The notes: generated by a model from the sequence alone, not told the origin. A stretch of DNA of 53,385 nt from Alkalibacillus salilacus (GCF_030812915.1 NZ_JAUSTQ010000014.1:1-53385); one strand, 5' to 3'. Positions 29,059-37,986 are shown, numbered from the stretch's first letter. A program made the numbers and translations.

Positions 29059-30129
29059 ATGCTCGAAAAATTACAACATATCGAGGATCGTTATAATCAA
29101 CTGACGGATTTATTGATGGATCCTGAAGTCATTAACGATTCTAATAAGCTACGTAAATATTCAAAAGAACAGGCCGATATTCAACCAATCGTTGAAAAAT
29201 ACCGGAAATATAAAGATCTCCAACAACAAATCGCAGATGCCAAAACAATGATCTCAGAAGAATCAGATAAAGATGTCATTGATATGGCAAAAGAAGAATT
29301 AGAAGAATTAGAACCACAAGTAGAACCAATGGAAGAAGAGCTTAAGTTCTTATTGATTCCGAAAGATCCAAACGATGATAAGAACGTCATCATGGAAATT
29401 CGCGGTGCTGCTGGTGGTGACGAGGCTGCTTTATTTGCCGGCGACTTGTACCGCTTGTATTCACGTTATGCGGAATCACAAGGTTGGCGCATTGAAGTGA
29501 TTGAGTCTCACGAAGCTGAAGTTGGCGGCTTTAAAGAAATTATTTTTATGATTAACGGAACAGGGGCATTTTCTCGTTTCAAATTTGAAAACGGTGCTCA
29601 CCGCGTTCAGCGTGTTCCTGATACGGAATCTGGCGGCCGAATTCATACATCAACATCGACTGTTGCTGTTTTACCAGAAGCAGAAGAAGTTGAGGTTAAT
29701 ATTCAGGATAATGATATCCGCGTCGACACATTTACTTCAAGTGGTCCAGGTGGTCAAAGTGTTAATACGACGATGTCAGCCGTCCGTTTAACACATGAGC
29801 CGACTGGTGTTGTGGTGTCATGTCAGGACGAAAAATCACAAATTAAAAACAAAGAAAAAGCCATGAAAGTTCTTCGTGCGCGTATTTATGAGATGGAGCA
29901 AGCGAAGGCGCAAGAAGAATATGATGAAAACCGTAAATCAGCGGTCGGTACAGGTGACCGTTCAGAACGCATCCGTACGTACAATTACCCACAAAACCGA
30001 GTAACAGACCATCGCATTAACTTAACGATTAATAAATTAGATCAAGTGATGGAAGGAAAAATCGATGAAATTATCGATTCCCTTCTCATTCAAGAACAAA
30101 CAGAGAAATTAGAAGAACTTGGTGAGTAA
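29059..30129 (+). CDS. prfA: Peptide chain release factor 1
   Basis: The 356-residue release factor reads UAA and UAG. The stop-codon recognition tripeptide is P187-D-T189 ([10 protein letters not shown]), typical of RF1 rather than RF2, and the GGQ motif is at 231-233. GGQ triggers peptide release and is methylated on Gln by PrmC, encoded next. The start follows a GAGGTGG site. Confidence 0.96.
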   Translation: MLEKLQHIEDRYNQLTDLLMDPEVINDSNKLRKYSKEQADIQPIVEKYRKYKDLQQQIADAKTMISEESDKDVIDMAKEELEELEPQVEPMEEELKFLLIPKDPNDDKNVIMEIRGAAGGDEAALFAGDLYRLYSRYAESQGWRIEVIESHEAEVGGFKEIIFMINGTGAFSRFKFENGAHRVQRVPDTESGGRIHTSTSTVAVLPEAEEVEVNIQDNDIRVDTFTSSGPGGQSVNTTMSAVRLTHEPTGVVVSCQDEKSQIKNKEKAMKVLRARIYEMEQAKAQEEYDENRKSAVGTGDRSERIRTYNYPQNRVTDHRINLTINKLDQVMEGKIDEIIDSLLIQEQTEKLEELGE

Positions 30130-30130
30130 T

Positions 30131-30973
30131 ATGACTTTTAATACGGTGCAAGAAGCCCGAGTTTGGGCTTCTTCTTTTTTAGAGCAGCATGATCGTGAAC
30201 CGCGTGTTGGCGAGTTGTTGTTACGGTATTTGTTGGGGGTTAGTCATAGTCAGTGGCTAGCAATGGGTCGTGATTCACTTGATCAAGGTTTGGCTGACAC
30301 CTTTGTTGCTTGGATTCATGAGCATGCAGAAACAGGCAAGCCTATAGAACATTTCACGAAAGAAGTGGACTTTTTTGATGATACGTTTTATGTAGATGAG
30401 CGTGTCTTAATCCCTCGCCCAGAAACAGAAGAGTTAGTGTTAGCTGTTTTAAATGAATTAGACGACGGTGAGATGGTCGTTGATGTCGGGACAGGAAGTG
30501 GAGTTATCGCCCTTTCGTTAAAAGGTCGATTGAAGGACGCAACGGTAATCGGAACGGATTTGTCAGAAGATGCGTTGGCTGTAGCGCGTTCAAATGGTGA
30601 GCAACTAGAGCGAGATGTTTTGTGGAAGTCGGGTGATTTTTTGAGGCCTGTGTTGGATGAGGGGATTACGCCTGATGTCATTGTGTCGAATCCGCCTTAT
30701 ATCCCGCATGCTGAACGTGATTCGTTATCGGAAACTGTTTCGCTACATGACCCAGCTGAAGCATTATTTGCTGAAAAGAATGGACTCGCTTCTTATGACA
30801 CGATCATGAAGCAAGTTATGCAATTTGATACTAGGCCGAAATTAATCGCCTTTGAAATTGGCTATGACCAAGGCGAAAGCGTCCCTGACTTGATCCAATC
30901 CTATGATCCTGCAGCAAACGTTCGAGTGCTACAAGATATAAACGGAAAAGATCGTATTGTTTTATGGAATTGA
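30131..30973 (+). CDS. prmC: Release factor glutamine methyltransferase PrmC
   Basis: The 280-residue S-adenosylmethionine-dependent enzyme has VDVGTGSGVIALSL and the diagnostic NPPYIPHAE motif. It methylates the GGQ glutamine of release factors. It starts one base after the prfA stop; ATG 30131 is served by GGTGAG at 30121-30126, inside the end of prfA, so the two are translationally coupled. In-frame TTG 30119 and GTG 30122 lack a ribosome site. Confidence 0.94.
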   Translation: MTFNTVQEARVWASSFLEQHDREPRVGELLLRYLLGVSHSQWLAMGRDSLDQGLADTFVAWIHEHAETGKPIEHFTKEVDFFDDTFYVDERVLIPRPETEELVLAVLNELDDGEMVVDVGTGSGVIALSLKGRLKDATVIGTDLSEDALAVARSNGEQLERDVLWKSGDFLRPVLDEGITPDVIVSNPPYIPHAERDSLSETVSLHDPAEALFAEKNGLASYDTIMKQVMQFDTRPKLIAFEIGYDQGESVPDLIQSYDPAANVRVLQDINGKDRIVLWN

Positions 30974-30978
30974 TTAAA

Positions 30979-31019
30979 AAGAGAGCGCATTCCCTATTTG
31001 AAAGGGGATGCGCTCTCTT
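30979..31019. terminator. Terminator after prmC, possibly bidirectional
   Basis: AAGAGAGCGCATTCCC (30979-30994) pairs with GGGGATGCGCTCTCTT (31004-31019) with one G-T pair. It has T residues after it and A residues before it, so it can serve prmC and the convergent acetyltransferase gene. Confidence 0.9.
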
Positions 31020-31023
31020 AATT

Positions 31024-31137
31024 TTTGAATAAACTGCTAAATTGTGAGACAATCCATCTCAATTATGAGACAATCCTACTTAATTATGAGACAATCCATC
31101 CCAATTATGAGACAATCCCAACTCATTATTTAATAAA
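31024..31137. repeat. Tandem 21-nt array between prmC and the minus-strand acetyltransferase
   Basis: Four near-identical units containing AATTATGAGACAATCC place TGAGAC at 31045, 31066, 31087 and 31108, exactly 21 nt apart. Degenerate units with TTTGAATAAAC and TTAATAAAC flank them. Each core reads ATTRT-GAG-AYAAT, a dyad. Confidence 0.85.
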
Positions 31138-31683
31138 CTAAGTGGCGAGCCATTCGTCTTGGAGCATGCCATAAACCGTATGGTCGACGACGCCACTGCT
31201 TAAGCGTTCAACGGCGCGTAATGTTCCTTCCTCTGTAAAGCCAAGTCGTTCAGGGATTGCGCGACTTCTTGTGTTCCCGCTCGCTGCACGGATTTCCACT
31301 TTATTCATATTAAGTTGGTCGAATGCGTGTGCCATTAAGGTGGATGTCGCTTTCGTCATGATACCGAAGCCTTGATAAGACTCTGCTAACCAGTAGCCAA
31401 TATGCGCAACGCCATTTTTCCAATCCAATAAATTATAACCAACGACACCCGCGATATGCCCTCGGAACACGATCACAGCATTCATCCCTTTGCTGTCGGC
31501 ATAAAGCTGTTTAGAGGCTTTAATATACTGAGCAGTATCCTCAGGTTTAGTCGTTTGATCAACCCAAGCCAACCATTCCCTCAAATGTTCACGATTGTTA
31601 TCGGTTAAAGCAAAAAGCTCCCCCAAATCGCTATCGTCAACTAATTTTAAATAAAGCTCATCATCGATTGTGTATGTAAACAT
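31138..31683 (-). CDS. GNAT acetyltransferase, RimL/YdaF type
   Basis: The 181-residue protein has the GNAT fold with HIGYWLAESYQGFGIMTKA as the acetyl-CoA loop region and SRAIPERLGFTEEG, typical of RimL-like ribosomal-protein serine acetyltransferases. It strongly resembles B. subtilis YdaF in length and motifs. The substrate is unknown. It starts after AGAGGAGGGG on the minus strand. It is the only minus-strand gene after cls in the window, sits between prmC and spoIIR and is bracketed by two different arrays, so it is probably a later insertion into the conserved order. Confidence 0.87.
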   Translation of the reverse strand: MFTYTIDDELYLKLVDDSDLGELFALTDNNREHLREWLAWVDQTTKPEDTAQYIKASKQLYADSKGMNAVIVFRGHIAGVVGYNLLDWKNGVAHIGYWLAESYQGFGIMTKATSTLMAHAFDQLNMNKVEIRAASGNTRSRAIPERLGFTEEGTLRAVERLSSGVVDHTVYGMLQDEWLAT

Positions 31684-31744
31684 TGAAACCCCTCCTCTTA
31701 TAATATGAGATGACTATTTTTGATCGGCTCAATTAATGAAGTAT

Positions 31745-31930
31745 TTGAGCGCAAGTTAAATTAAATGTGCGGCAATTAAAATAAATGAGCGATTTCCTAC
31801 CAGAATAGTGCGCCTAACAAAATAAATGAGCGCCATTCGAAATAATCGGGCGACTTCAAAAATAAATGAGCGACCTTCACTATTAATTGTGCGACTCCGA
31901 CTCCAACCCCGCCCCAATATGAGCGACCCT
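31745..31930. repeat. Tandem 20-21-nt array upstream of spoIIR
   Basis: Units of the type AAATAAATGAGCGAC place GCG at 31749, 31769, 31789, 31810, 31830, 31850, 31870 and 31891. Steps are 20, 20, 21, 20, 20, 20 and 21 nt, with one more unit at 31923 after a longer step. It fills most of the 358-nt divergent gap. The irregular step excludes a coding explanation. Confidence 0.85.
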
Positions 31931-31977
31931 CTTAATCATCCTAATCAATTTTCAATCATTCTACCATAAATCTAGAT

Positions 31978-32007
31978 GTATATCTTCAAGAAATCTCGGA
32001 AATGATG
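31978..32007 (+). promoter_or_regulatory. Sigma-F-like promoter of spoIIR
   Basis: GTATA (31978-31982), 15 nt, then GGAAATGATG (31998-32007). The sigma-F consensus, roughly GYATA then GGNRANANTW, is met except for one position. spoIIR is a forespore sigma-F gene in B. subtilis. The spoIIQ promoter has identical geometry. Confidence 0.65.
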
Positions 32008-32041
32008 AGATTACAAGATTACGAGAAAGGGTTGAGTGGGG

Positions 32042-32644
32042 ATGCGAGTTATTATTTTAATATTAATTGGACTTATATTGATGCCGATATTTTGGGTAGA
32101 TGCAGTGGCTGAGGAAGAATCGGAATCTGAATTTGTGGTGATTCCAGATGAAGCGATTAGACTTCGGATTTTAGCTGATTCAAATAGTGAAAAGGATCAA
32201 GCAGAGAAACGCATGATCCGAGATGAGGTAAATGAACAAATTACGGAGTGGGTCGAAACACTAACTTCAATAGACGAAGCGCGAGCAACTATTAAACAAA
32301 ACTTACCAGAAATCGAAGCGATTGTGGACCAAAATACAGACGACTCCTTTTCAGTAGAATTTGGAGAGGTGATGTTTCCTGATAAAGTTTACGACCGTTT
32401 TGTTTATCCTGCAGGTGAATATGAAGCCATTTTAATCACGATTGGAGAAGGTGAAGGCGATAATTGGTGGTGTGTCTTGTTTCCACCGTTATGCTTTGTA
32501 GAGTTTTCTGATGGTGGTGCGGTTTTAGAGCATGATGAAGATGAGGAAGTTGAACAAAAAGAATCCGAGCCCAATGAAGAAGAGAAGCGGGAAACCGCAT
32601 TTTTCATCTGGGAATGGTTAAAAAATCTATTTAATTGGGCATAA
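32042..32644 (+). CDS. spoIIR: Stage II sporulation protein R
   Basis: The 200-residue secreted signal protein from the forespore activates the SpoIIGA protease and so pro-sigma-E in the mother cell. A signal peptide (about 1-22) is followed by the SpoIIR domain with AIRLRILADSNSEKDQ and NWWCVLFPPLCFVE. The C-terminal part is very acidic and then ends in a hydrophobic FFIWEWLKNLF segment. ATG 32042 fits the AAAGG at 32026-32030; GTG 32036 is possible. It is monocistronic under a sigma-F-like promoter. Confidence 0.93.
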   Translation: MRVIILILIGLILMPIFWVDAVAEEESESEFVVIPDEAIRLRILADSNSEKDQAEKRMIRDEVNEQITEWVETLTSIDEARATIKQNLPEIEAIVDQNTDDSFSVEFGEVMFPDKVYDRFVYPAGEYEAILITIGEGEGDNWWCVLFPPLCFVEFSDGGAVLEHDEDEEVEQKESEPNEEEKRETAFFIWEWLKNLFNWA

Positions 32645-32695
32645 TTTGTGAGAACGTCTCATAGCTTAATAGAAAAAGGCGAGGAGGCGTTCGAA

Positions 32696-33112
32696 ATGAT
32701 GACAATTGAACCGATCCAAGATGTATCTGAAGACGTATTAAATCATTTTTTTACTGAGGAACAAAAGCCAACCCACCAATGGGAGTGGGATTATGGTTAT
32801 CTAACGTTAATTGATAATGAAGCGATAGCTTTCTTCGTATTAGATCCTGTTAGTCAAGAAGATGCTTGGCTGAGACGTCTGTGGGTAAAAGGTGGCTCCA
32901 ATCCAGCGCTGATGTTGATGATGTTTGAATGGATTGGGGATTATGCTGTTAAAGCTAATTTTCATAACCTTTACACGCACCTCGATGATCCGAGTAAGCA
33001 AGTGTTACTAGAAATGAATCAATTTAAACCATCTGTCGAGGCGCCTGTTGAAAATAAAGAGAAGCGCGGTCATTGGTATGTGAAATCTTTAAACGTTCAA
33101 ACCACGTCATGA
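32696..33112 (+). CDS. GNAT-like protein at the ywlB position
   Basis: The 138-residue cytosolic protein has LRRLWVKGG and a following helix like the acetyl-CoA-binding region of GNAT acetyltransferases, but lacks a clear Q/RxxGxG/A motif. Its place between spoIIR and tsaC matches ywlB of B. subtilis, annotated as an acetyltransferase. ATG 32696 is set by GAGGAGG at 32681-32687; an upstream extension to 32648 lacks a ribosome site. The function is unknown. Confidence 0.6.
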   Translation: MMTIEPIQDVSEDVLNHFFTEEQKPTHQWEWDYGYLTLIDNEAIAFFVLDPVSQEDAWLRRLWVKGGSNPALMLMMFEWIGDYAVKANFHNLYTHLDDPSKQVLLEMNQFKPSVEAPVENKEKRGHWYVKSLNVQTTS

Positions 33113-33181
33113 CGATTGCACTTTCGGCGCATTCCTTCCATAATATAAACTAGCGATGGACGAGAGAAAAGGAGTACGACG

Positions 33182-34204
33182 ATGGAAACAAAACATTGGA
33201 CAAGTCATGATGAACTTAATAATCAGGCGATACAAGAAGCGGCTGATCGTTTAAAACAAGGTGAAACTATTGCGTTTCCAACTGAAACGGTTTACGGCTT
33301 AGGAGCAGATGCGACGAATGATCAAGCTGTTTCGCAAATTTTTCAAGCAAAAGGTCGCCCAGCTGATAATCCGCTCATTGCGCATGTTGGCTCGAGCGAT
33401 TTAATATATGATTATGTGACGGACGTATCAAAGGATGCTCAAGCTTTAATTAAAGCGTTTTGGCCAGGGCCTTTAACACTCATTTTACCTGCTAAGTCGA
33501 AACTTGCAGAAAAAGTAACAGCTGGTTTGACGACAGTTGGTTTTCGCATGCCGGATCATCCCGTTGCTTTGGCGTTGCTTCAGGCAGCAAACATACCAGT
33601 TGCGGCCCCGAGCGCCAATCGTTCTGGAAAACCGAGTCCAACTGCGGCTGACCATGTATTGCATGATTTAGACGGAAAAATCCATGGTGTATTAGATGGT
33701 GGAACGACCGGCGTTGGCGTTGAATCAACAGTTATTGATATGACACTCGATCCGCCGATGATTTTGCGACCAGGCGGTGTGACACAGACGGAAATTGAAG
33801 CCGTAATTGGCCCCGTCAACCTAGCCCCCTCTTTACAAGCAGAGGATGATGCACCACGTTCTCCGGGCATGAAGTATAAACATTATGCGCCTGACTGTCC
33901 GATTTGGATTGTAAAGGGTGGAGCCGAGCGCATGAAACAAGTGACTCATGACTTACAACAACAAGGCAAACGAATTGGCTTTATGGTTAGTGATGAGCGC
34001 GCGATAGAGTTGGATCAAGATCACATATATAGACTTGGATCACAAAAAGATTTACTAGCCATCACGCGTCATTTATACGACCGCCTACGTCAGATTGATG
34101 ACTCAGATTATGAGATTATTCTGGCTGAAGCATTCCCGAAAGAAGGAATCGGCGAAGCTTTAATGAATCGACTTGAAAAAGCAGCGAGCGAAACAATTGA
34201 ATGA
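33182..34204 (+). CDS. ywlC: Threonylcarbamoyl-AMP synthase (Sua5/YwlC type)
   Basis: The 340-residue enzyme makes threonylcarbamoyl-AMP from threonine, bicarbonate and ATP for the t6A37 tRNA modification. The N-terminal YrdC domain has GETIAFPTETVYGLGADA and KGRPADNPL. A C-terminal Sua5 domain begins near APRSPGMKYKHYAP. The two-domain form is the long Sua5 type. The start follows AAAGGAG. Confidence 0.94.
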   Translation: METKHWTSHDELNNQAIQEAADRLKQGETIAFPTETVYGLGADATNDQAVSQIFQAKGRPADNPLIAHVGSSDLIYDYVTDVSKDAQALIKAFWPGPLTLILPAKSKLAEKVTAGLTTVGFRMPDHPVALALLQAANIPVAAPSANRSGKPSPTAADHVLHDLDGKIHGVLDGGTTGVGVESTVIDMTLDPPMILRPGGVTQTEIEAVIGPVNLAPSLQAEDDAPRSPGMKYKHYAPDCPIWIVKGGAERMKQVTHDLQQQGKRIGFMVSDERAIELDQDHIYRLGSQKDLLAITRHLYDRLRQIDDSDYEIILAEAFPKEGIGEALMNRLEKAASETIE

Positions 34205-34284
34205 TTCATCACACGCGTTCTTCTAAACAGAGATAGACGAGCATAGATTAAACTAGAATGCTCGACGTTTAGGAGGATCCGCGT

Positions 34285-34830
34285 GTGATGTTTTTTTATG
34301 AGAGTGTAGTTCCTTATGTGTTAATAGCTTTTGCAATCGGAATGGATGCATTTTCCGTCAGTTTAACTGTTGGCATGACGCACAGACGTTTAAGATGGTG
34401 GCTGTACTTTGTTGTGCTTGTCGGGGCATTTCACGTGATGATGCCCTTGGCTGGTATTGGATTCGGTGAATTTTTGTCGGAACAGTTTGGTCAAATGGCT
34501 CAGGTCATTGGCGGTTGGATGCTTGTAGTGATTGGCATCCAAATGGTAATCTCAACGTTTTGGCAACATGATCTGAACAAGTCTTTATCCGTTTTTGGCT
34601 TAATGGTACTTGCCTTTACGGTTAGTTTAGATAGCTTTTCAGTAGGCGTATCGATCGGAATGATTGGTGCACATGTTTTTGTAATCGCGGTTATGTTTGG
34701 TCTTGTGAGTATGGTGTTAAGTTGGTTCGGCTTAATGTTAGCACGTCATAGTCGGAAATGGTTTGGTGTTTACTCTGAAGCGTTCGGTGGGCTCGTCCTG
34801 ACAGTTTTAGGTTTACAGATGGTGTGGTAA
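34285..34830 (+). CDS. mntP: Manganese efflux pump MntP
   Basis: The 181-residue membrane protein has six predicted helices in two repeats, each with an Asp motif: IGMDAFSVSLTVGM near residue 18 and SLDSFSVGVSIGM near 112, as in MntP/YwlD exporters of Mn(II). The B. subtilis ywlD lies at the same place. GTG 34285 has AGGAGG with 8-nt spacing; ATG 34288 is the alternative. A 7-bp hairpin (34238-34264) precedes the ribosome site, but no yybP-ykoY manganese riboswitch was recognised. Confidence 0.9.
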   Translation: MMFFYESVVPYVLIAFAIGMDAFSVSLTVGMTHRRLRWWLYFVVLVGAFHVMMPLAGIGFGEFLSEQFGQMAQVIGGWMLVVIGIQMVISTFWQHDLNKSLSVFGLMVLAFTVSLDSFSVGVSIGMIGAHVFVIAVMFGLVSMVLSWFGLMLARHSRKWFGVYSEAFGGLVLTVLGLQMVW

Positions 34831-34901
34831 ATGACATGACAAAGCACGCGTTTTCAAGTAAAATAGAATTGATGTTAAGTAGGAGTCAGGAGGGAAGCGC
34901 G

Positions 34902-35342
34902 TTGCATCGTGTATTATTTGTTTGTACAGGCAACACGTGTCGCAGTCCAATGGCTGAGGCGATTATGAAAGAGAAATATCCAGAAATTGATGTACAATCA
35001 GCCGGCATGATGGCGTCACATGGTCAACATGCCAATGGCAAAGCAGTCGAAGCAATGGACGGAAGAGGCATGATTCAAGAACATATATCACAGCCTGTTA
35101 CCCGTGAATTATTAAGTTGGGCTGATCTAGTTTTAACCATGACAAGCCAACATAAAGAAGCGTTAAAACTAGAGTACACGCACTTTGATGATAAGTTGTT
35201 TACGTTAAAAGAATTCCTCGATGAGCCCGAACATGATATTGCTGATCCAATTGGGTTTGATATTGAAACATATGAAAACACACGCGAACAATTAGAATAC
35301 TATATTGATTTATTAGTACAAAAAATGGAGGAAGAAACATGA
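34902..35342 (+). CDS. ywlE: Protein arginine phosphatase YwlE
   Basis: The 146-residue low-molecular-weight phosphatase has the P-loop CTGNTCRS (C8-S15) and the acid motif ADPIGFD. Thr in CTGNTCR corresponds to T11 of B. subtilis YwlE, the residue that selects phosphoarginine over phosphotyrosine. YwlE removes the McsB arginine marks that send proteins to ClpCP. TTG 34902 is chosen because AGGAGGG at 34888-34894 lies 7 nt upstream and the N-terminus then begins MHRVLFVCTG; the upstream extension to 34824 is not supported. The stop overlaps rpiB by 4 nt. Confidence 0.9.
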   Translation: MHRVLFVCTGNTCRSPMAEAIMKEKYPEIDVQSAGMMASHGQHANGKAVEAMDGRGMIQEHISQPVTRELLSWADLVLTMTSQHKEALKLEYTHFDDKLFTLKEFLDEPEHDIADPIGFDIETYENTREQLEYYIDLLVQKMEEET

Positions 35343-35779
35343 GAGTCATTTTAGCATCAGACCACGGCGGTCAAAATTTACGTGAAGACATTGCGAATCT
35401 ATTAGAAGAAATGAATGTTGAATTTGAAGATATAGGTTGCGACTGTGAAGGATCCGTTGATTATCCTGATTACGGGATTCCAGCAGCTGAGCGCGTAGCA
35501 AGTGGCGAATTCGATTACGGCATCGTCATTTGCGGGACAGGCATTGGCATGTCCATTTCAGCAAATAAAGTAAAAGGTGCGCGTTGTGCCCTTGTCCACG
35601 ACGTCTTTAGCGCAAAAGCAACCCGTCAACATAATGACGCCAATATTCTTGCGATGGGCGAGCGCGTCATTGGCCCAGGCCTAGCACGCGAGATCGTGAC
35701 CACGTTCTTATCAGAATCCTATGAAGGCGGTCGTCATGCGAATCGTGTTGAAAAAATGATGGCATACGAAAACCAATAA
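35339..35779 (+). CDS. rpiB: Ribose-5-phosphate isomerase B
   Basis: The 146-residue enzyme interconverts ribose 5-phosphate and ribulose 5-phosphate. It starts MRVILASDHGG and has the catalytic cysteine in VICGTGIGMSISANK, both typical of the RpiB/LacAB family. Its ATG overlaps the ywlE stop (ATGA), giving coupled translation, as for ywlE-ywlF in B. subtilis. Confidence 0.93.
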   Translation: MRVILASDHGGQNLREDIANLLEEMNVEFEDIGCDCEGSVDYPDYGIPAAERVASGEFDYGIVICGTGIGMSISANKVKGARCALVHDVFSAKATRQHNDANILAMGERVIGPGLAREIVTTFLSESYEGGRHANRVEKMMAYENQ

Positions 35780-35788
35780 TGGATGAGA

Positions 35789-35824
35789 AATCGAGGCGCT
35801 CTGATGAGTGCCTCGATTTTTTGT
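35789..35824 (+). terminator. Terminator after rpiB
   Basis: AATCGAGGC (35789-35797) pairs with GCCTCGATT (35810-35818), followed by TTTT. Confidence 0.9.
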
Positions 35825-35849
35825 CCTCTGAACTTATTAAATTAATCCG

Positions 35850-36000
35850 CTAATTTTTGAAATAACTAGGTTGAATTATGAGATAAACCCACCCAATAAT
35901 GAGATAACTTCAAAAATCCAAGCCAACTCGCTGAAGTATTTAAATAAATAAGCTCATTTATGAAATAACAACACGAAGTTATCTCATAAATTCAAGCAAA
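35850..36000. repeat. Tandem 21-nt array with an inverted unit, between rpiB and ywlG
   Basis: Units like AATTATGAGATAACTTC put TGA at 35858, 35879 and 35900. A further unit at 35961 is about three periods away, with weaker material between. At about 35972-35995 the sequence GAAGTTATCTCATAAATTC is the reverse complement of the same unit. The unit resembles those at 31024-31137 and the second palindrome at 9948. Nothing else is seen in this 328-nt gap apart from the rpiB terminator and the ywlG promoter. Confidence 0.75.
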
Positions 36001-36061
36001 AATCTAATAAATGAATGGCTAACATAGTCGAATAAAAAACATATACCTATTCAGAATTTTT

Positions 36062-36070
36062 TGTTATACT
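36062..36070 (+). promoter_or_regulatory. Extended -10 promoter of ywlG
   Basis: TGTTATACT is an extended -10 element 38 nt upstream of the ywlG start. No good -35 is visible. Confidence 0.4.
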
Positions 36071-36107
36071 TTGAAGTAGAAGAGTGCTCAGGTGAGGAGG
36101 GATTCGC

Positions 36108-36653
36108 ATGACATTAGAGACGTTTAAATCCGACGTAAAATCTGTGATGGATGAATGGCGACAATCCTATACAGTTAGACCTGGCAAGATCATGATTATC
36201 GGTTGTTCGACCAGTGAAATTAAAGGTGAAGCAATCGGTTCAGCTGGAAGCTCAGACTTCGCTGAAATTTTGTTCAAAGAACTGAAAGCGTTTCAACAAG
36301 ATACGGGCGTTCATATTGTTTTTCAATGTTGTGAGCACCTAAACCGTGCGATCGTATTAGAACGATCGCTACAACAAACGCTTGGGATTCCCGAAGTAAG
36401 TGCCGTCCCTCATGCGAAGGCAGGAGGCTCCATGGCTACTTATGCTTACCATCATATGGACGAGCCTGTTTTAATCGAATCGATCCAAGCCGACCTAGGC
36501 ATGGACATCGGTGACACTTTGATCGGAATGCATTTGAAACCCGTCGCTGTCCCGATTAGATTTCCTATTAAAACGCTTGGCGACGCCCATGTGACGTACG
36601 CTTATACACGGCCGAAATTAATCGGCGGTGAACGTGCGATTTATCACGCGTAA
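36108..36653 (+). CDS. ywlG: YwlG family protein (UPF0340)
   Basis: The 181-residue cytosolic protein of a conserved Firmicutes family has GCSTSEIKGEAIG near residue 31 and CCEHLNRAIVLER near 76. Its place between rpiB and glyA is the same as in B. subtilis. The biochemical role is not established. It starts after GAGGAGGG and is followed by a short hairpin before glyA. Confidence 0.88.
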   Translation: MTLETFKSDVKSVMDEWRQSYTVRPGKIMIIGCSTSEIKGEAIGSAGSSDFAEILFKELKAFQQDTGVHIVFQCCEHLNRAIVLERSLQQTLGIPEVSAVPHAKAGGSMATYAYHHMDEPVLIESIQADLGMDIGDTLIGMHLKPVAVPIRFPIKTLGDAHVTYAYTRPKLIGGERAIYHA

Positions 36654-36656
36654 TCT

Positions 36657-36680
36657 ATGTCAGCACTCAGTTGCTGACAT
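36657..36680 (+). other. Hairpin between ywlG and glyA
   Basis: ATGTCAGCA (36657-36665) pairs perfectly with TGCTGACAT (36672-36680) around CTCAGT. No T run follows, so it may be a processing or partial termination element immediately before the glyA ribosome site. Confidence 0.6.
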
Positions 36681-36704
36681 TATATACATAAGGAGGCTTT
36701 ACTC

Positions 36705-37952
36705 ATGACACATTTACACAATCAGTTAAACGAAGTAGACCCAGACATGCTTAAAGCGATTAACCAGGAGAAAAACCGTCAACACGACAAAATTGAATTA
36801 ATTGCGTCCGAAAACTTTGTCTCTGAAGCGGTAATGGAAGCAGCAGGCTCTGTTTTAACCAACAAATATGCAGAAGGCTATCCACATCGCCGTTATTACG
36901 GTGGCTGTGAATACGTGGATATCGCAGAAGACCTAGCGCGCGACCGTGCTAAAGAATTATTCGGTGCTGATCACGCCAACGTCCAGCCACATTCCGGTGC
37001 TCAGGCGAATATGGCCGTCTATTTTGCCGCGCTAAAACCAGGCGATACGATTCTAGGCATGAATTTAAATCACGGTGGGCACCTCACGCACGGAAGTCCT
37101 GTTAACTTCAGTGGTAAACTGTATAATGTCGTCGATTATGGCGTCGATGAAGATAGTGAAACGATCGACTATGACGCACTGTTAGAAAAGGCGAAAGAAG
37201 TTGAACCGAAGATGATTGTCGCAGGTGCTTCAGCTTATCCACGCCAAATTGACTTCAAAAAGTTCCGTGAAATCGCTGATGAAGTCGGTGCCTACTTACT
37301 CGTCGACATGGCCCATATTGCTGGCTTAGTTGCTGCTGGCCTACATCCAAGCCCAGTTCCGCATGCTCACTTTGTGACATCAACGACGCATAAAACATTA
37401 CGCGGCCCTCGTGGTGGCTTAATTTTATGTCAAGAAGATTTCAAGAAGAAGATTGATAGTAATGTGTTCCCTGGTATGCAAGGTGGACCACTTATGCATA
37501 TTATTGCAGCGAAAGGGGTAGCCTTTAAAGAAGCGCTCGATCCATCTTTTAAAGACTACTCTAAGCAAATTATTAACAATGCGAAACGCCTTGGTGAAGC
37601 CTTGAAACAAGAAGGTATTCGTTTGGTTTCTGACGGCACAGATAACCATCTGCTATTACTAGATGTTCGCCCACTTAACTTAACTGGAAAAGTTGCTGAA
37701 GCAGCGCTTGATGAAATCGGCGTCACAACGAATAAGAACACGATTCCATTTGACCCAGAAAGTCCGTTTGTCACAAGTGGTGTTCGTATTGGAACAGCAG
37801 CTGTCACAACACGTGGATTTGGCGAAGAAGAAATGGATGAGATTGCATCGATTATCGCGTTTACGCTAAATAATCATGAAGATGAAACAAAATTAGAAGA
37901 AGCGAAAGCTCGCGTTCAAAAACTAGCTGATCGTTTTCCAATGTATTCATAA
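36705..37952 (+). CDS. glyA: Serine hydroxymethyltransferase
   Basis: The 415-residue PLP enzyme converts serine and tetrahydrofolate to glycine and methylenetetrahydrofolate. The PLP lysine is K230 in [20 protein letters not shown] and PHSGAQAN are also present. It starts after AAGGAGG and ends in a terminator. The order ywlG-glyA-upp is conserved in Bacillus. Confidence 0.96.
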   Translation: MTHLHNQLNEVDPDMLKAINQEKNRQHDKIELIASENFVSEAVMEAAGSVLTNKYAEGYPHRRYYGGCEYVDIAEDLARDRAKELFGADHANVQPHSGAQANMAVYFAALKPGDTILGMNLNHGGHLTHGSPVNFSGKLYNVVDYGVDEDSETIDYDALLEKAKEVEPKMIVAGASAYPRQIDFKKFREIADEVGAYLLVDMAHIAGLVAAGLHPSPVPHAHFVTSTTHKTLRGPRGGLILCQEDFKKKIDSNVFPGMQGGPLMHIIAAKGVAFKEALDPSFKDYSKQIINNAKRLGEALKQEGIRLVSDGTDNHLLLLDVRPLNLTGKVAEAALDEIGVTTNKNTIPFDPESPFVTSGVRIGTAAVTTRGFGEEEMDEIASIIAFTLNNHEDETKLEEAKARVQKLADRFPMYS

Positions 37953-37955
37953 ACT

Positions 37956-37986
37956 AAAAGTGGTGAGTGATTCTCGCCACTTTTTT
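37956..37986 (+). terminator. Terminator after glyA
   Basis: AAAAGTGGTGAG (37956-37967) pairs with CTCGCCACTTTT (37973-37984), with one G-T pair, then further T. Confidence 0.9.

Noticed and set aside
31024-31137. CRISPR array
   Set aside because: Units are about 21 nt in total with no separate repeat and spacer, and no cas genes are present.
34205-34284. Manganese riboswitch (yybP-ykoY) before mntP
   Set aside because: The gap is only 80 nt, with one 7-bp hairpin, and lacks the conserved loops of that riboswitch.
34824-34901. Longer N-terminus for YwlE
   Set aside because: The phosphatase P-loop must lie near the N-terminus; TTG 34902 has an ideal ribosome site and matches the family.
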